From Candidatus Omnitrophota bacterium (GTDB lineage Bacteria; Omnitrophota; Koll11; Gygaellales; Profunditerraquicolaceae): 22,593 nucleotides of DNA. Under the pieces are notes generated by a model that saw nothing but the letters and a program-made list of their open reading frames with translations, was not told the DNA's origin and did no database searches. Location: the NCBI GenBank assembly GCA_028719045.1, contig JAQULD010000008.1:1-22593 (forward strand), given 5' to 3'. The position numbers were made by a program, and so were the translations under genes. This document shows, in pieces, positions 6,915 through 16,687 of the stretch; position 1 is the stretch's first letter; every line of letters starts with the position of its first letter.

Positions 6915-7892
6915 TTAATTCTCCTTGCCGTTAGATTCTATCTGGGAAGACTGCGCTGTTTGCGTAAGCCGGTCGCTTAGCTTTCCTAATTTCGTCCTCG
7001 CGTCGTTATATTTGGTCGCGGCGTTTCCGAGATGGCCGCCGACAAGTTCGAAGTCGTCCTGGAATTTTTTGAATTCAATCTGGAGCCTGGACAATTCCGC
7101 GAAGATCTTCTGTATATTTTTCTGTATATTTACCCCTCTTAAGCCGTGAAGTATGGCCTGCAGGTAAGCATAGAAAGTATTCGGCGAAACGAATATCACT
7201 TTTTTTAGTTTCGCGTAAGAACACAGCTCTTCGTCTTTAGCTATCTGGTAATACACGGCCTCGGCAGGTATGTACATGAGGGAAAAATCAAAAGTCCCTT
7301 CGTCAGGCAGTATGTATTTGGAGGATACCTCATCCACGCGTTTTTTGACATCGCGGATAAAAACCCGGTAGATAGATTTTCTCTCTTCTTCGGCGACTGC
7401 CTCCGAGAATTTTTTGAAATTCTCCAGGGGGAACTTGGCATCGATAGAGATCAGGTTCTGTCCGATGACGATTACCGCGTCAGCGATATCTCCGCTCTTG
7501 AAACGATGCTGGAGCCTTATGTTTTCTTTAGGTAAGATGTCCTCTAATAGCCTGGTAAGGAGCGTTTCGCCCACTTCTCCCCTGAATTTGGGGGCGCGTA
7601 AAAGTTCCTGGAGGCTGGCGATATCCTTGCTTATCTCGTAGATCTGCTTATGCGTTTCTTCCAGCCTCCCCAGGCTTTTCTGCACATCCCCGAAAACCTT
7701 TGTAGCCGAATCAAGCCTTTCGCCTACTGTTTTATGTGTTTCCTGCAGGGCCTGTGAAGTCTCTTTCAGGCGCTCGTTTACCTGGCCTGTCAGTGAACTA
7801 AGCTGGGAGTTGACCTGGCTGGATATTTTCAGTACCAGGACTATTACAACCGAAATACCCGCCGCGAATATCGCAAGAATAATCCAAATCAT
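6915..7892 (-). CDS. rmuC: DNA recombination protein RmuC
   Basis: This 325-residue protein is RmuC, thought to limit inverted-repeat rearrangements; its core resembles a PD-(D/E)xK-type nuclease fold. An N-terminal membrane helix (residues 2-22) is followed by a coiled coil (about 25-95) and the RmuC domain: FRGEVGETLLTRLLEDILP, RFKSGDIADAVIVIGQNLISIDAKFPLENF, then a DFSLMYIPAEAVYY segment and VFVSPNTFYAYLQAILHGLRG. It begins 23 bases after the ttcA stop. No Shine-Dalgarno precedes the ATG. An extended -10 box lies six bases upstream, predicting a leaderless message. Confidence 0.95.
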   Translation of the reverse strand: MIWIILAIFAAGISVVIVLVLKISSQVNSQLSSLTGQVNERLKETSQALQETHKTVGERLDSATKVFGDVQKSLGRLEETHKQIYEISKDIASLQELLRAPKFRGEVGETLLTRLLEDILPKENIRLQHRFKSGDIADAVIVIGQNLISIDAKFPLENFKKFSEAVAEEERKSIYRVFIRDVKKRVDEVSSKYILPDEGTFDFSLMYIPAEAVYYQIAKDEELCSYAKLKKVIFVSPNTFYAYLQAILHGLRGVNIQKNIQKIFAELSRLQIEFKKFQDDFELVGGHLGNAATKYNDARTKLGKLSDRLTQTAQSSQIESNGKEN

Positions 7893-7898
7893 ATTTTA

Positions 7899-7907
7899 AT
7901 TATACCA
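7899..7907 (-). promoter_or_regulatory. Extended -10 promoter of rmuC predicting a leaderless mRNA
   Basis: TGGTATAAT on the minus strand (7907-7899) is a full extended -10: TGn followed by consensus TATAAT. Only six bases (TAAAAT) separate it from the rmuC ATG at 7892, so transcription should start at or next to the A of the start codon. A -35 at the matching distance (7927-7922, TTATCT) is poor, which is usual for extended -10 promoters. Confidence 0.7.
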
Positions 7908-7914
7908 CTATTTT

Positions 7915-8634
7915 CTAAAGAAGATAATCCTCTTTTATCCTTTGGACGCTCCTGAAAATGTTGGTTTTCACGTCAGGGCAGACTTTTTCCAGATCCCGGA
8001 TGATTTCGCCCATTTTCGCGCGGTTTGAAATAACCGACTGCGGGCAGATACAGCTCTGCTGAAGGAGCTTTTCCTCTTTAGCGAACCGTTTTATCATGGA
8101 TTCTTCCACATAAGCAAGAGGCCTTATAAGAGTGATCTTGCCTTTGAATAGCTCTTGTTTGGCAGCCATGGCGGAAATCTCACCCTGAAAAAACAGGTTC
8201 AATAAAATAGTCTCGATTATATCGTCTTTGTGGTGGCCTAAAGCGACCTTTTTGCAGCCGAATTTTGCCGCGACTTCAAACAGCGCTTTTCTCCTGTTCC
8301 AGGAACAAAAAAAACAATTAATATCTTCGGGTTTTATTTTCTTCAAAGAGTTGTCTTTACGGATATGGTATTTTACCCCGAGCTTCCTGAAATATTTTTC
8401 AAGCGGCTTTGCGCAGGATTTAGGGTACCCTGAATCGATATGCACCGCCAACAGGTCGTATTTAACGGGGACAAAACTTTTTCTGTCGTTTAAAACGCGC
8501 AGCAAAGTCAAACTGTCCTTGCCGCCGGATACCGCGACGGCGATCTTATCCCCGTCGCTTATCATCTTATAATCCGTGAGCGCCTTGCCTACGCGCTTTG
8601 AGATATAGAATTCCGTTCCCTGTAATACCGCCAT
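7915..8634 (-). CDS. ttcA: TtcA-family tRNA 2-thiocytidine biosynthesis protein
   Basis: This 239-residue protein is a PP-loop ATPase of the TtcA group, which thiolates cytidine-32 of certain tRNAs. The PP-loop SGGKDS is at residues 36-41. The TtcA iron-sulphur cysteines are present: CFFC (Cys107, Cys110) and a third ligand at Cys195 or Cys197 in SCICPQS. GHHKDDIIETILLNLFFQGEISAM (from residue 133) matches the family core. The E. coli enzyme is about 310 residues; this is shorter at both ends but keeps all motifs. A GAGG ribosome site lies five bases before the ATG. It heads the run leading to rmuC and lies 62 bases after the prepilin peptidase stop. Related Ncs6/TtuA-type thiolases are an alternative, but the CxxC spacing favours TtcA. 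Confidence 0.85.
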   Translation of the reverse strand: MAVLQGTEFYISKRVGKALTDYKMISDGDKIAVAVSGGKDSLTLLRVLNDRKSFVPVKYDLLAVHIDSGYPKSCAKPLEKYFRKLGVKYHIRKDNSLKKIKPEDINCFFCSWNRRKALFEVAAKFGCKKVALGHHKDDIIETILLNLFFQGEISAMAAKQELFKGKITLIRPLAYVEESMIKRFAKEEKLLQQSCICPQSVISNRAKMGEIIRDLEKVCPDVKTNIFRSVQRIKEDYLL

Positions 8635-8696
8635 TTATGCCTCTTTATAATTTAGCTGTTGTAATCATCTTATTTGGATTTTCGATAAAATATCCC

Positions 8697-9548
8697 TTAA
8701 CGGAAGATGGCGAGGCTGGCGATCTTGTTTGCCAAGATGACTATATCTCTTGCCCAGAAAATGGAAAGGAAAGCGGCGACAGACAGGAAAGGTCCGTAAG
8801 GCATGGTGTGGTCTTTCTTCGAAACAAGATTTATCAAGCCGAAAATTATCCCCAGGAAAGGCGCGAGGAAAAATACAAAAAGCGCTTTTTTCCAGCCTAG
8901 AAATGCCCCTATCATGGCCAGAAGCTTCACATCCCCCCCGCCCATTGACTCGGTCTCGCCCTGGATAGGAGGTTTCTTAAAAACCTTAAAATAGAAGAAA
9001 TCAAACAGGATGCCGGTCAAATAGATAACCCCGCCTCCAACAATAATCCCCAGGAAGGAATTTAACGCCGGAGGAGGATTCAAGAAAGGATGGGCGAAAG
9101 AAAAATGCCCGTAATAAAAAATATTATAAACGAGGCTAAGGACAAAGCCCGTGATTAAGCCTCCTACCGATATTTCATCCGGGATGATGCGGTGCTTGAT
9201 ATCCACAAAAGTAGACACCACCAAGCCGCAGCCGAAAATAACATAAAAGAGGAACCAGAAGCTCAAACCGAAATAATTATAAAACCAGAGGAACATAAGC
9301 GCGGTGAGCAATTCCACTAAAAGATACCGAGGAGAGATCTTTTGTTTGCAGGAACGGCATTTCCCCCCTAAAAGTATGTAACTTAAGAAAGGCACATTAT
9401 CAAACCAGGGGATAGTTTTCTTGCAGTTCGGGCAGAAAGAACGGGGGACGACCACGGACTGGCCAAGCGGCATCCGGTAAATGCAGACGTTTAAAAAACT
9501 GCCTACGATCGCGCCAAAAATAAAAATAAAAACATTTTCGATCATCAT
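8697..9548 (-). CDS. pilD: Type IV prepilin peptidase (A24 family)
   Basis: This 283-residue polytopic membrane protein cleaves the leader of type IV pilins or type II secretion pseudopilins and usually N-methylates the new end. Near the N-terminus two CxxC pairs (Cys39/42 and Cys64/67) form the zinc-binding cytoplasmic loop. The aspartates of the aspartic peptidase are in FVDIKHRIIPDEI (Asp116) and GGGDVKLLAMIGAFLG (Asp206). Seven to eight hydrophobic segments are visible. The ATG at 9548 overlaps the aroE stop by four bases. No pilin genes are in the window; it ends the long biosynthetic run, suggesting it is expressed with metabolic genes rather than with its pilus machinery. Confidence 0.94.
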   Translation of the reverse strand: MMIENVFIFIFGAIVGSFLNVCIYRMPLGQSVVVPRSFCPNCKKTIPWFDNVPFLSYILLGGKCRSCKQKISPRYLLVELLTALMFLWFYNYFGLSFWFLFYVIFGCGLVVSTFVDIKHRIIPDEISVGGLITGFVLSLVYNIFYYGHFSFAHPFLNPPPALNSFLGIIVGGGVIYLTGILFDFFYFKVFKKPPIQGETESMGGGDVKLLAMIGAFLGWKKALFVFFLAPFLGIIFGLINLVSKKDHTMPYGPFLSVAAFLSIFWARDIVILANKIASLAIFR

Positions 9549-10396
9549 TTCCTGCCAATGGCGTCAACAAGCGCCCTGCGCATCACGTCAACAGGCGCTT
9601 TTTGTCCGGTCCAGAACTCAAAAGACAATATTCCCTGGTTAAGGAGCATGCCCAAACCGTTGGTGCAGCGCAAACCCTTGACCCTGGCAGCCTTAAGTAA
9701 TTTAGTTTCTTCGGGATTATAGATCAGGTCATAAACAAAAGTATTGTGGCTAAGCCTGTTAGGATTTATTAACAAAGGGTCCTCTTCCTTCATGCCTACG
9801 TGAGTGGCGTTGATGAGTAAATCCGGATTCGCGGTAAGCAGGTCATCCACGGAATAAGCTGTTTCTATTTCGAACGCTTCGAAATTCACCATTAATTGCT
9901 TCGCCAGCCCTTCGACCTTATCTTTATTGATATCATAGACGATGATTTTAGCCACGCCTTCGGTCGCCAGATACTGGGCCACCGCTCTTCCTGCGCCACC
10001 CGCACCCAGTAAAGACACGGTCTTCCCATAAAGCGGCTGCCTGTAAACATCCATCAGGTGGTTCAGGAACCCGAGGCCGTCGGTATTATGCCCCGTCAAC
10101 ACGGAATTCTCTATTTTGACGGTATTAACAGCTCCGACCAGCTTTGCCTCTTCGGTAAGTTTATCAACGTATTTAATGATGGATTCTTTATGCGGGATGG
10201 TCACGTTAAAACCCAGAAGCTTTTCCTTCTGGATAGACCCCATAAACCCCGCCAGCTCTTCAGGCTTTTTCTCAAAAAGTTTATACTTGGCGTTTATCTT
10301 CGTCGCCTGAAAAGCGGCGTTATGCATCGCAGGAGAGAAACTATGCTGTACCGGATAGCCTACTAAACCGTATGTGCCAGCGCTTGCGAACCACAT
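9545..10396 (-). CDS. aroE: Shikimate dehydrogenase
   Basis: This 283-residue enzyme reduces 3-dehydroshikimate to shikimate in aromatic amino acid synthesis. The N-terminus [20 protein letters not shown] binds shikimate. NVTIPHK places the catalytic lysine at residue 70, and GHNTDGLGF holds the conserved Asp106. The nucleotide-binding loop is GAGGAGRA at 131-138. The residue that ends the second strand of the Rossmann fold is Asp155 (VYDINKDK), where NADP-dependent AroE usually has NRT with basic residues; NAD use is therefore possible. The start overlaps leuA by 34 bases. Most bacteria keep aroE apart from leucine genes, so co-expression with the branched-chain pathway is notable. Confidence 0.94.
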   Translation of the reverse strand: MWFASAGTYGLVGYPVQHSFSPAMHNAAFQATKINAKYKLFEKKPEELAGFMGSIQKEKLLGFNVTIPHKESIIKYVDKLTEEAKLVGAVNTVKIENSVLTGHNTDGLGFLNHLMDVYRQPLYGKTVSLLGAGGAGRAVAQYLATEGVAKIIVYDINKDKVEGLAKQLMVNFEAFEIETAYSVDDLLTANPDLLINATHVGMKEEDPLLINPNRLSHNTFVYDLIYNPEETKLLKAARVKGLRCTNGLGMLLNQGILSFEFWTGQKAPVDVMRRALVDAIGRK

Positions 10397-11901
10397 TGGT
10401 TTTCCACCTTGTTTATCGCGTCCAGATACGCCCTTACCGCCGCCTCAATTATATCGGTGCTTGAGCCGCGGCCGGTTACGGTCGCTCCTTTAGCATTTAA
10501 TTTAAGGCTTGCCTGCCCCATGGCATCTTGGCCTGACGTAACAGCTTCCAGGCGAAAATCCACTAATTTCGCCTTTATATTTGTAATCTTGTCGATGGCT
10601 TTAAAACACGCGTCAACCGGGCCGTCTCCCGAAGAAATACCGGTAAAGATTTTCCCCTTCTTCTTAAGATTGATACAAGCCTTCGGGGAAACACGGGAAC
10701 CTGAATTCACTTCGAAACTTCCCAATTGCCAAACAGGCCCGGCGAAGCTTATCTGGTCTTCTACGAGTGTCCTTAGATCGTCTACGAAGATATCCTTTTT
10801 CTTATCCGCCAATTCCTTAAAACGCCCGAACGCCTTATTCAATTGTTCTTCGCTCAGGTTAAATCCCAGCGATTTCAGGCGCTCGTTAAAAGCGTGGCGG
10901 CCGGAATGTTTTCCCAACACGAGGCCTTCCCCATGGAAACCCACATCCTCCGGCTTTATGATCTCATAGGTGGAACGCTCTTTAAGGACCCCGTCCTGGT
11001 GTATGCCGGATTCGTGCCTGAAGGCGTTACCGCCCACAATGGCCTTATTTGGGGCAACGACAAAACCGGTGAGTTTGCTCACCAGCCTTGAAATATTGTA
11101 GATCCTCTTTTTATCAATATCGGTCTTCAGGTTCCTGTAAATATCTTTCCTGGTCTCGATGGACATGACGATTTCTTCGAGGGAAGCGTTTCCCGCCCGC
11201 TCGCCTATGCCGTTAACAGTGCACTCCACCTGCCTTGCGCCGTTCTTGACAGCCGCGAGAGAATTCGCGACCGCTAAACCCAGGTCATTATGGCAATGTA
11301 CGGAGATCACCGCTTTATCTATGTTCGGAACGTTTTCCTTTATGGCCCTGATAACGCTTCCGTATTCTTCCGGCTCAGTGTAGCCCACGGTATCCGGGAT
11401 ATTTACGGTAGTCGCTCCCGCGGAGATAACCGCCTCCACGACCCTGAACAAAAATTCCCGTTCTGTGCGTGAAGCGTCTTCCGGAGAGAATTCAACATCC
11501 CTGCAGTATTTTTTCGCGTATTTTACGGACTCGACCGCCAGGCGCAATATCTCATCCTCGGCTTTTTTCAGCTTGTATTTCATGTGGACCTTCGAGGTGG
11601 CAAGGAAAACATGTATGCGGGAAGCCTTCGCCGGCTTAAGAGCCGCGGCAGCTGCGTCGATATCTTTCTTTACCGCCCGCGCCAGGCCGCAGATAACCGG
11701 CCCCTTGACAGCCTTAGCCACCGCCTTAACCGCTTCGAAATCGCCTTTTGAAGAAATAGGGAACCCCGCCTCAATGACATCCACGCCTAATTGCGCCAAT
11801 GCCCGCGCGACTTCCAGCTTCTCCTTGTGGTTAAGGCTTGCGCCCGGAGCCTGTTCCCCGTCCCTTAATGTCGTATCGAATATAATTATTTTTTCATCCA
11901 T
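10363..11901 (-). CDS. leuA: 2-isopropylmalate synthase
   Basis: This 512-residue enzyme condenses acetyl-CoA with 2-ketoisovalerate, the committed step of leucine synthesis. [16 protein letters not shown] (8-23) opens the TIM barrel. The divalent-metal ligands are Asp9, His202 and His204 in [11 protein letters not shown], with Asn238 in [25 protein letters not shown] follows in the linker. The C-terminal 120 or so residues form the LeuA dimer regulatory domain, normally the leucine feedback site, so this is a full-length enzyme rather than a citramalate or homocitrate synthase by my reading. It overlaps the ilvC end by 16 bases. leuB and leuCD are absent from the window. Confidence 0.93.
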   Translation of the reverse strand: MDEKIIIFDTTLRDGEQAPGASLNHKEKLEVARALAQLGVDVIEAGFPISSKGDFEAVKAVAKAVKGPVICGLARAVKKDIDAAAAALKPAKASRIHVFLATSKVHMKYKLKKAEDEILRLAVESVKYAKKYCRDVEFSPEDASRTEREFLFRVVEAVISAGATTVNIPDTVGYTEPEEYGSVIRAIKENVPNIDKAVISVHCHNDLGLAVANSLAAVKNGARQVECTVNGIGERAGNASLEEIVMSIETRKDIYRNLKTDIDKKRIYNISRLVSKLTGFVVAPNKAIVGGNAFRHESGIHQDGVLKERSTYEIIKPEDVGFHGEGLVLGKHSGRHAFNERLKSLGFNLSEEQLNKAFGRFKELADKKKDIFVDDLRTLVEDQISFAGPVWQLGSFEVNSGSRVSPKACINLKKKGKIFTGISSGDGPVDACFKAIDKITNIKAKLVDFRLEAVTSGQDAMGQASLKLNAKGATVTGRGSSTDIIEAAVRAYLDAINKVENQCGSQALAHTV

Positions 11902-12878
11902 GGCATCATTTCTCTCAACTGCTTGCCTACTTTCTCTATCTGGTGCTCATCGCCTTCTTTTAACATCCTGTTGAAGTTAGGGCGCCCTTCCTCGTTTTCT
12001 TTGATCCATTCTTTTGCGAATTTTCCTTTTTGGATCTCTTTCAGGATCTTCTGCATTTCTTTTCTGGTCTTCTCGGTGATAATCCTCTTGCCTCTGCTTA
12101 GATCACCGTAACAGGCGGTATTGGAAACCCTGCGCCTCATTCCCGAAATACCGAACTCCTGGATTAAATCCGTTATCAATTTCAATTCATGCAAAACCTC
12201 AAAGTAGGCGATTTCAGGCTGATAGCCGGCGGCAACCAAAGTATCAAACCCGGCTTTTATAAGTTCAGAAACTCCGCCGCATAACACCGCCTGTTCGCCG
12301 AACAGATCGGTTTCTGTTTCCTCTTTAAAAGTCGTCTCAATCACTCCCGCTTTTGTCGCTCCCAGCCCCTTGGCGTAAGCCAACGCGATTTTCAAGGCAT
12401 TACCGGTGGCATCCTGAAAAACAGCGGCTAAACAAGGGACGCCTTTGCCCTCTTCATACATTCTTCTTACCAAAGCGCCCGGGCCTTTGGGTGCTACCAT
12501 GAAGACGTCCACGCTTTTCGGAGGCTTGATTTGTTTGAAATGGATATTGAAGCCGTGTGAAAAACAAAGCGCTTTGCCTTTTTTCAGATTCGGCTTAATA
12601 GCATCATTATAAACTTTCGCCTGCACGTGGTCCTGGGTAAGTATCTGGATAATATCGGCTTTGCTCGCAGCTTCAGCCGCCGAAACGGGAACGAAGCCGT
12701 CTTTTTTCGCCTGTTCGTAATTAGGCGTGCCTTCCATTTCGGAAACTATCACCTTGCATCCGGAATCACGCAGGCACAACGCCTGTCCGCGCCCCTGTAT
12801 GCCGTAACCGATAATGGCAATGGTCTTGTCTTTTATCAAATTCAGATCCGCGTCATTCTCGTAATACACTTTAATCAT
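11886..12878 (-). CDS. ilvC: Ketol-acid reductoisomerase, class I
   Basis: This 330-residue enzyme converts acetolactate or acetohydroxybutyrate to the dihydroxy-acid in valine and isoleucine synthesis. The Rossmann start is [13 protein letters not shown] (22-34), a variant of the usual GYGSQGHA. Metal ligands lie in [16 protein letters not shown] (about 187-202), and the C-terminal knot contains [20 protein letters not shown]. Size fits the short class I form. The cofactor loop reads [13 protein letters not shown] (43-55): Glu47 and Met48 occupy positions where NADPH-dependent enzymes usually have Leu and Arg, which suggests NADH preference. GGAGG lies seven bases before the ATG. It sits directly after ilvBN, as expected for the pathway. 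Confidence 0.95.
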   Translation of the reverse strand: MIKVYYENDADLNLIKDKTIAIIGYGIQGRGQALCLRDSGCKVIVSEMEGTPNYEQAKKDGFVPVSAAEAASKADIIQILTQDHVQAKVYNDAIKPNLKKGKALCFSHGFNIHFKQIKPPKSVDVFMVAPKGPGALVRRMYEEGKGVPCLAAVFQDATGNALKIALAYAKGLGATKAGVIETTFKEETETDLFGEQAVLCGGVSELIKAGFDTLVAAGYQPEIAYFEVLHELKLITDLIQEFGISGMRRRVSNTACYGDLSRGKRIITEKTRKEMQKILKEIQKGKFAKEWIKENEEGRPNFNRMLKEGDEHQIEKVGKQLREMMPWMKK

Positions 12879-12894
12879 TTTGTTGCCTCCGGGT

Positions 12895-13368
12895 TTAATA
12901 GGTAATCGCTAATTTACCTGTCCTTATTAATTCCTTAACTCCAAATTTCGCGAGCGATTCCAAAAGCAGCTTGATCTGCGGCTGCTCTCCGACCGCTTCG
13001 ACAATAGCGATATTGTTTTTATATTGGATGATCTTGCCCATGCATTTATTCAGCATGCCTTCAAGCTTAGCTCTGTCCTTGGCGGGACAATTCACTTTAG
13101 CCAGGATTAACTCGCGCTCCACATGTTCTTTTTTGGTAAAATCCGTAATGGTAATAACATCCACCAGTTTATTCAACTGTTTTTTTACCTGCTCGAGTAT
13201 TTTTTCGTCCTTAGCCTCGACCACTATGGTCATATAAGAAACAGCCGGATCGAGCGTTTCGCTCACCGCCAAAGACGCGATGTTGTAACCGCGGGCGCTG
13301 AATAAACCGGCTACGCGGGCAAGCACCCCGAATTTATTCTCTACCAATACCGAAATTGTGTGCCTCAT
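12895..13368 (-). CDS. ilvN: Acetolactate synthase small (regulatory) subunit
   Basis: This 157-residue regulatory subunit of acetolactate synthase binds valine and activates the large subunit. The N-terminal ACT domain is clear: [28 protein letters not shown], with Gly14 and Asn28 corresponding to residues that form the valine site in the E. coli IlvH protein, so feedback inhibition is probably retained. A second C-terminal domain (about 80-157) has [10 protein letters not shown]. Its ATG shares the A of the ilvB stop codon (TAATG), giving tight coupling and the matched output expected for a two-subunit enzyme. The name ilvH would be equally suitable. Confidence 0.95.
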   Translation of the reverse strand: MRHTISVLVENKFGVLARVAGLFSARGYNIASLAVSETLDPAVSYMTIVVEAKDEKILEQVKKQLNKLVDVITITDFTKKEHVERELILAKVNCPAKDRAKLEGMLNKCMGKIIQYKNNIAIVEAVGEQPQIKLLLESLAKFGVKELIRTGKLAITY

Positions 13369-15032
13369 TACGCCAATCCTTCCAGCATCTTGTTGATCGC
13401 TTCACCGGCGGGGACCATGGGAAAAACGTTTTCCTCGGGCTCCACGACGAAATCAATAAACACCGTATTATCTATAGCGATAGCTTTTTCGATAGCTTTT
13501 TTCACTTCTTCTTTTTTGGTTACGCGGATCCCCACTGCGCCGTAACTTTCCGCTAATTTCACGAAATCAGGCGAAGTGATGCAGACCTGGGAATAGCGCC
13601 TTTTATAAAACAGCTCCTGCCACTGGCGCACCATGCCTAAATATCCGTTGTTAAGGATCGCGACTTTGACATTTATTTTATTGCACACACAGGTGGCTAA
13701 TTCCTGGATATTCATCTGTATTGAGCCATCTCCGGCGATATCGATCACTGTTTTATCCGGGCAGCCCATTTTAGCGCCCATCGCCGCGGGAAACCCGAAC
13801 CCCATAGTCCCAAGCCCTCCCGAAGAAATAAATGGGCGCGGATAATTATACTGATACCACTGTGCCGCCCACATCTGGTTCTGGCCTACCTCGGTGGTAA
13901 TAACAGCGTCGCCTTTAGTAACTTCATATATCTGCTCCACCACATACTGGGGCTTAAGTTTTCCGTCTTGTTTGTATTTTAACGGGCATTTTTTCTTCAA
14001 AGTGTCAATGGCTTTAAGCCATTCCCCGGTATCAGGGGATTTTTTAAGCTGCTCGAGTAATTCGCCGATTATATTTTTGGCGTCCCCCACTATCGGGACA
14101 TCCACTCTTATATTTTTACTGATAGAAGAAGGATCTATATCGATATGGATGATCTTGGCGTAAGGAGCGAAAGTATCGGTCCTGCCGGTTACGCGGTCGT
14201 CAAAACGGGCGCCGACAGCAATGATCAAATCCGAATCCATTACCGCGTGATTCGCGTAAGCCGTGCCGTGCATGCCGAGCATTCCCAGCGATAATTTATG
14301 GGCGGCGGGAAATCCTCCGATGCCCATAAGGGTCCAGGTAACCGGAGCCTGGATCTTTTCCGCCAGTTCTCTCAAAGCCGCATGAGCGCCGCTGGTAATG
14401 ATCCCGCCGCCGGCATAAATAAGCGGCTTTTTAGCCTGAGAGATCAATTTGGCCGCTTTCTTGATCTGTCCGGGATGTCCGAAATAAGTGGGCTTGTAGC
14501 TGCGCATCTTTACCTCTTCGGGCCAGATGAATTCCGTATCCTGCATCTGGATATCGGAAGGTATGTCGATAACCACGGGCCCGGGCCTGCCGGTAGAGGC
14601 GATATAAAAGGCCTCGCGCACAATACGGGCAAGGTCTTTCACATCCTTAACCAAATAATTATGTTTAGTGATAGGCCTGGTAATGCCGGTAACATCCGCT
14701 TCCTGAAAAGCGTCGTTGCCGATAAGAAACGATTTTACCTGCCCGGTGATCGCCACCATAGGAATAGAATCCATATAGGCATTGGCAATGCCGGTAGTGA
14801 GGTTTGTCGCCCCGGGCCCGGAAGTAGCGAGGCAAACGCCTACCTTTCCGGTTGCCCTGGCATACCCATCCGCGGCATGCGCTGCGCCCTGCTCATGGCG
14901 CGTCAGGATGAATTTCACATTAGCGTCATAGAGCTTGTCAAAAATAGGCAGCACCTGGCCGCCGGGATATCCGAAAATAACCTCAACGCCTTCGCGTTTT
15001 AAACATTCTATTAAAATCTGCGCGCCTGTCAT
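13368..15032 (-). CDS. ilvB: Acetolactate synthase large (catalytic) subunit
   Basis: This 554-residue thiamine diphosphate enzyme condenses two pyruvates to acetolactate, or pyruvate with 2-ketobutyrate, opening valine, leucine and isoleucine synthesis. The N-terminal domain starts with [23 protein letters not shown] and contains the catalytic glutamate Glu47 in [16 protein letters not shown]. The diphosphate-binding motif is [15 protein letters not shown] followed by [16 protein letters not shown] near residues 435-475. The central FAD domain is present ([12 protein letters not shown]). Length matches anabolic acetohydroxyacid synthases, and the adjacent regulatory subunit supports the anabolic form over a catabolic AlsS. 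The ATG lies one base after the ilvD stop with no strong ribosome site, so coupling is likely. Confidence 0.96.
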   Translation of the reverse strand: MTGAQILIECLKREGVEVIFGYPGGQVLPIFDKLYDANVKFILTRHEQGAAHAADGYARATGKVGVCLATSGPGATNLTTGIANAYMDSIPMVAITGQVKSFLIGNDAFQEADVTGITRPITKHNYLVKDVKDLARIVREAFYIASTGRPGPVVIDIPSDIQMQDTEFIWPEEVKMRSYKPTYFGHPGQIKKAAKLISQAKKPLIYAGGGIITSGAHAALRELAEKIQAPVTWTLMGIGGFPAAHKLSLGMLGMHGTAYANHAVMDSDLIIAVGARFDDRVTGRTDTFAPYAKIIHIDIDPSSISKNIRVDVPIVGDAKNIIGELLEQLKKSPDTGEWLKAIDTLKKKCPLKYKQDGKLKPQYVVEQIYEVTKGDAVITTEVGQNQMWAAQWYQYNYPRPFISSGGLGTMGFGFPAAMGAKMGCPDKTVIDIAGDGSIQMNIQELATCVCNKINVKVAILNNGYLGMVRQWQELFYKRRYSQVCITSPDFVKLAESYGAVGIRVTKKEEVKKAIEKAIAIDNTVFIDFVVEPEENVFPMVPAGEAINKMLEGLA

Positions 15033-15033
15033 A

Positions 15034-16686
15034 TCAGCTTAATATTGCTCCCTTATCCGCCGAGCTTACCAGCTTGGAATAACGGGAGAGATATCCTGTT
15101 TTTATCTTGGGAGGGATCGGTTTCCAGGATTTAAACCTTTTCGCGATCTCCGCTTTGGTCAATTTAACTTCTATTTTTCTATTTGGTATATCGATACTTA
15201 TTATATCACCATCTTTTAAAATAGCAATCGGGCCGCCGCTTGCCGCTTCGGGTGAAACATGGCCGATACAAGGCCCTTTTGTCCCGCCAGAAAACCTGCC
15301 GTCCGTGATCAAGGCCACGGAATCCTCTAAGCCCATGCCCACGATAGCTGAGGTCGGAGCAAGCATCTCGCGCATTCCCGGACCGCCGCTCGGGCCTTCA
15401 TAACGGATGACTATTACATCCCCGCCTTTTATCTTTTTGTTTAAAATAGCCTGCATGGCTTCTTCTTCGCGGTTAAATACCTTTGCCCGGCCTTCGAATT
15501 TCATCATCTTCTGGTTTACCGCCGACTGCTTGACCACGCAGCCTCCGGGCGCGAGGTTCCCGGACAAAACGGCGAGGCCTCCCTGGGCATGATATGCCCG
15601 GTTAAACGGCCTGATCACATCTTCGTCGAAGATCTCCGCTTCATCGGCGATTTCGAATATTTTTTTACCGCTTAAAGTCATGGTATTGCTTAATTTTTCT
15701 TTCAAACGTTTAAGGACCGCGGGGATCCCTCCGGCATATTCCAGGTCTTCCATAAAATGCGGCCCGGCCGGCTCAAGGTTTGTAATATGGGACACGCTTT
15801 TACTGATCTTGTCAAAATTATCCAAGTCCAGTGTTATCCCGGCTTCATGTGAGATCGCCATAAGGTGCAGGACAGTATTGCTTGAACCTCCTAAAGCCAC
15901 ATCCACGGTAATCGCGTTATTTAAAGAATCTTTGTTTATGATATCCAATGGTTTTATGTCTTTTCTCACCAATTCCACGATACGCTCGCCGCTTGCCTGG
16001 GCGATCCTGCGTTTTTTCGCGGAGATCGCCAGCGCTGTCCCGCAGCCGGGTAAAGACATGCCTAAAGTTTCGGTAATACAGGCCATGGTATTGGCCGTAT
16101 ACAGCCATTGGCAGGAACCTGCCCCGGGACACGCCTCCATCTCAAGGCAAACTAAATCCTCAGGGGAAATCTCGCCCTTTTTAGCCTTAGCCACAGCTTC
16201 ATAAGTGTCATGTACGAACGCGAGTTTTTTCTGACGGAAACGCCCCGAGATCATGGGCCCTGCGGTAACGATAATCGCCGGGATATTAAGCCGTGCTACA
16301 CCCATAAGCATGCCGGGAGTGATCTTATCGCAATTGGTAAGGCAGATTATCCCGTCAAGGCTATGCGCGTTACAGACTGTTTCGATGGTATCCGCGACAA
16401 TCTCCCTTAACGCCAGGGGATAACACATCCCCAAATGGCCCATGGCGAGCCCGTCGCAAATACCCGGAATGCCAAAAAAGAAAGGAACGCCCCCGCCGTA
16501 GCAGACCCCGCGTTCAATAAAACGCTCGAGGTCCCTCATTCCGACGTGTCCGGGTATTAAATCGGTAAAAGAACTGGCAACGCCGATGAACGGCCTGTCC
16601 AGATCTTTCCTGCCTAATCCTGTCGCGTGCAAAAGAGCCCGATGCGGGATCCTTTCCAACCCTTTTTTGATATTATCTGAACGCAT
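15034..16686 (-). CDS. ilvD: Dihydroxy-acid dehydratase
   Basis: This enzyme dehydrates dihydroxyisovalerate and dihydroxymethylvalerate to the oxoacids of valine and isoleucine. I choose the ATG at 16686 (550 residues) because AAGGAG lies nine bases upstream and the family start [19 protein letters not shown] follows at once; an in-frame ATG at 16710 would put the ribosome site inside the gene. Iron-sulphur cysteines appear as [11 protein letters not shown] (Cys119) and [16 protein letters not shown] (Cys192), with another candidate at Cys77. The loop at about residue 44 reads LIPGHVGMR. The C-terminal part has [24 protein letters not shown]. The start is one base after the fba stop. Confidence 0.95.
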   Translation of the reverse strand: MRSDNIKKGLERIPHRALLHATGLGRKDLDRPFIGVASSFTDLIPGHVGMRDLERFIERGVCYGGGVPFFFGIPGICDGLAMGHLGMCYPLALREIVADTIETVCNAHSLDGIICLTNCDKITPGMLMGVARLNIPAIIVTAGPMISGRFRQKKLAFVHDTYEAVAKAKKGEISPEDLVCLEMEACPGAGSCQWLYTANTMACITETLGMSLPGCGTALAISAKKRRIAQASGERIVELVRKDIKPLDIINKDSLNNAITVDVALGGSSNTVLHLMAISHEAGITLDLDNFDKISKSVSHITNLEPAGPHFMEDLEYAGGIPAVLKRLKEKLSNTMTLSGKKIFEIADEAEIFDEDVIRPFNRAYHAQGGLAVLSGNLAPGGCVVKQSAVNQKMMKFEGRAKVFNREEEAMQAILNKKIKGGDVIVIRYEGPSGGPGMREMLAPTSAIVGMGLEDSVALITDGRFSGGTKGPCIGHVSPEAASGGPIAILKDGDIISIDIPNRKIEVKLTKAEIAKRFKSWKPIPPKIKTGYLSRYSKLVSSADKGAILS

Positions 16687-16687
16687 A

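Noticed and set aside
8640..8696. Possible terminator or promoter in the 57-base gap between the prepilin peptidase and ttcA
   Set aside because: The only foldable part is an AT-rich stem with a bulge and no U-tract, and the TATAAA near 8649 has no convincing -35 box.
14298..15002. 234-codon plus-strand open frame opposite ilvB
   Set aside because: It is a shadow of the acetolactate synthase reading frame, as are the long plus-strand frames opposite leuA, ilvD and pfkA (10409-10969, 15680-16204, 18135-18701).
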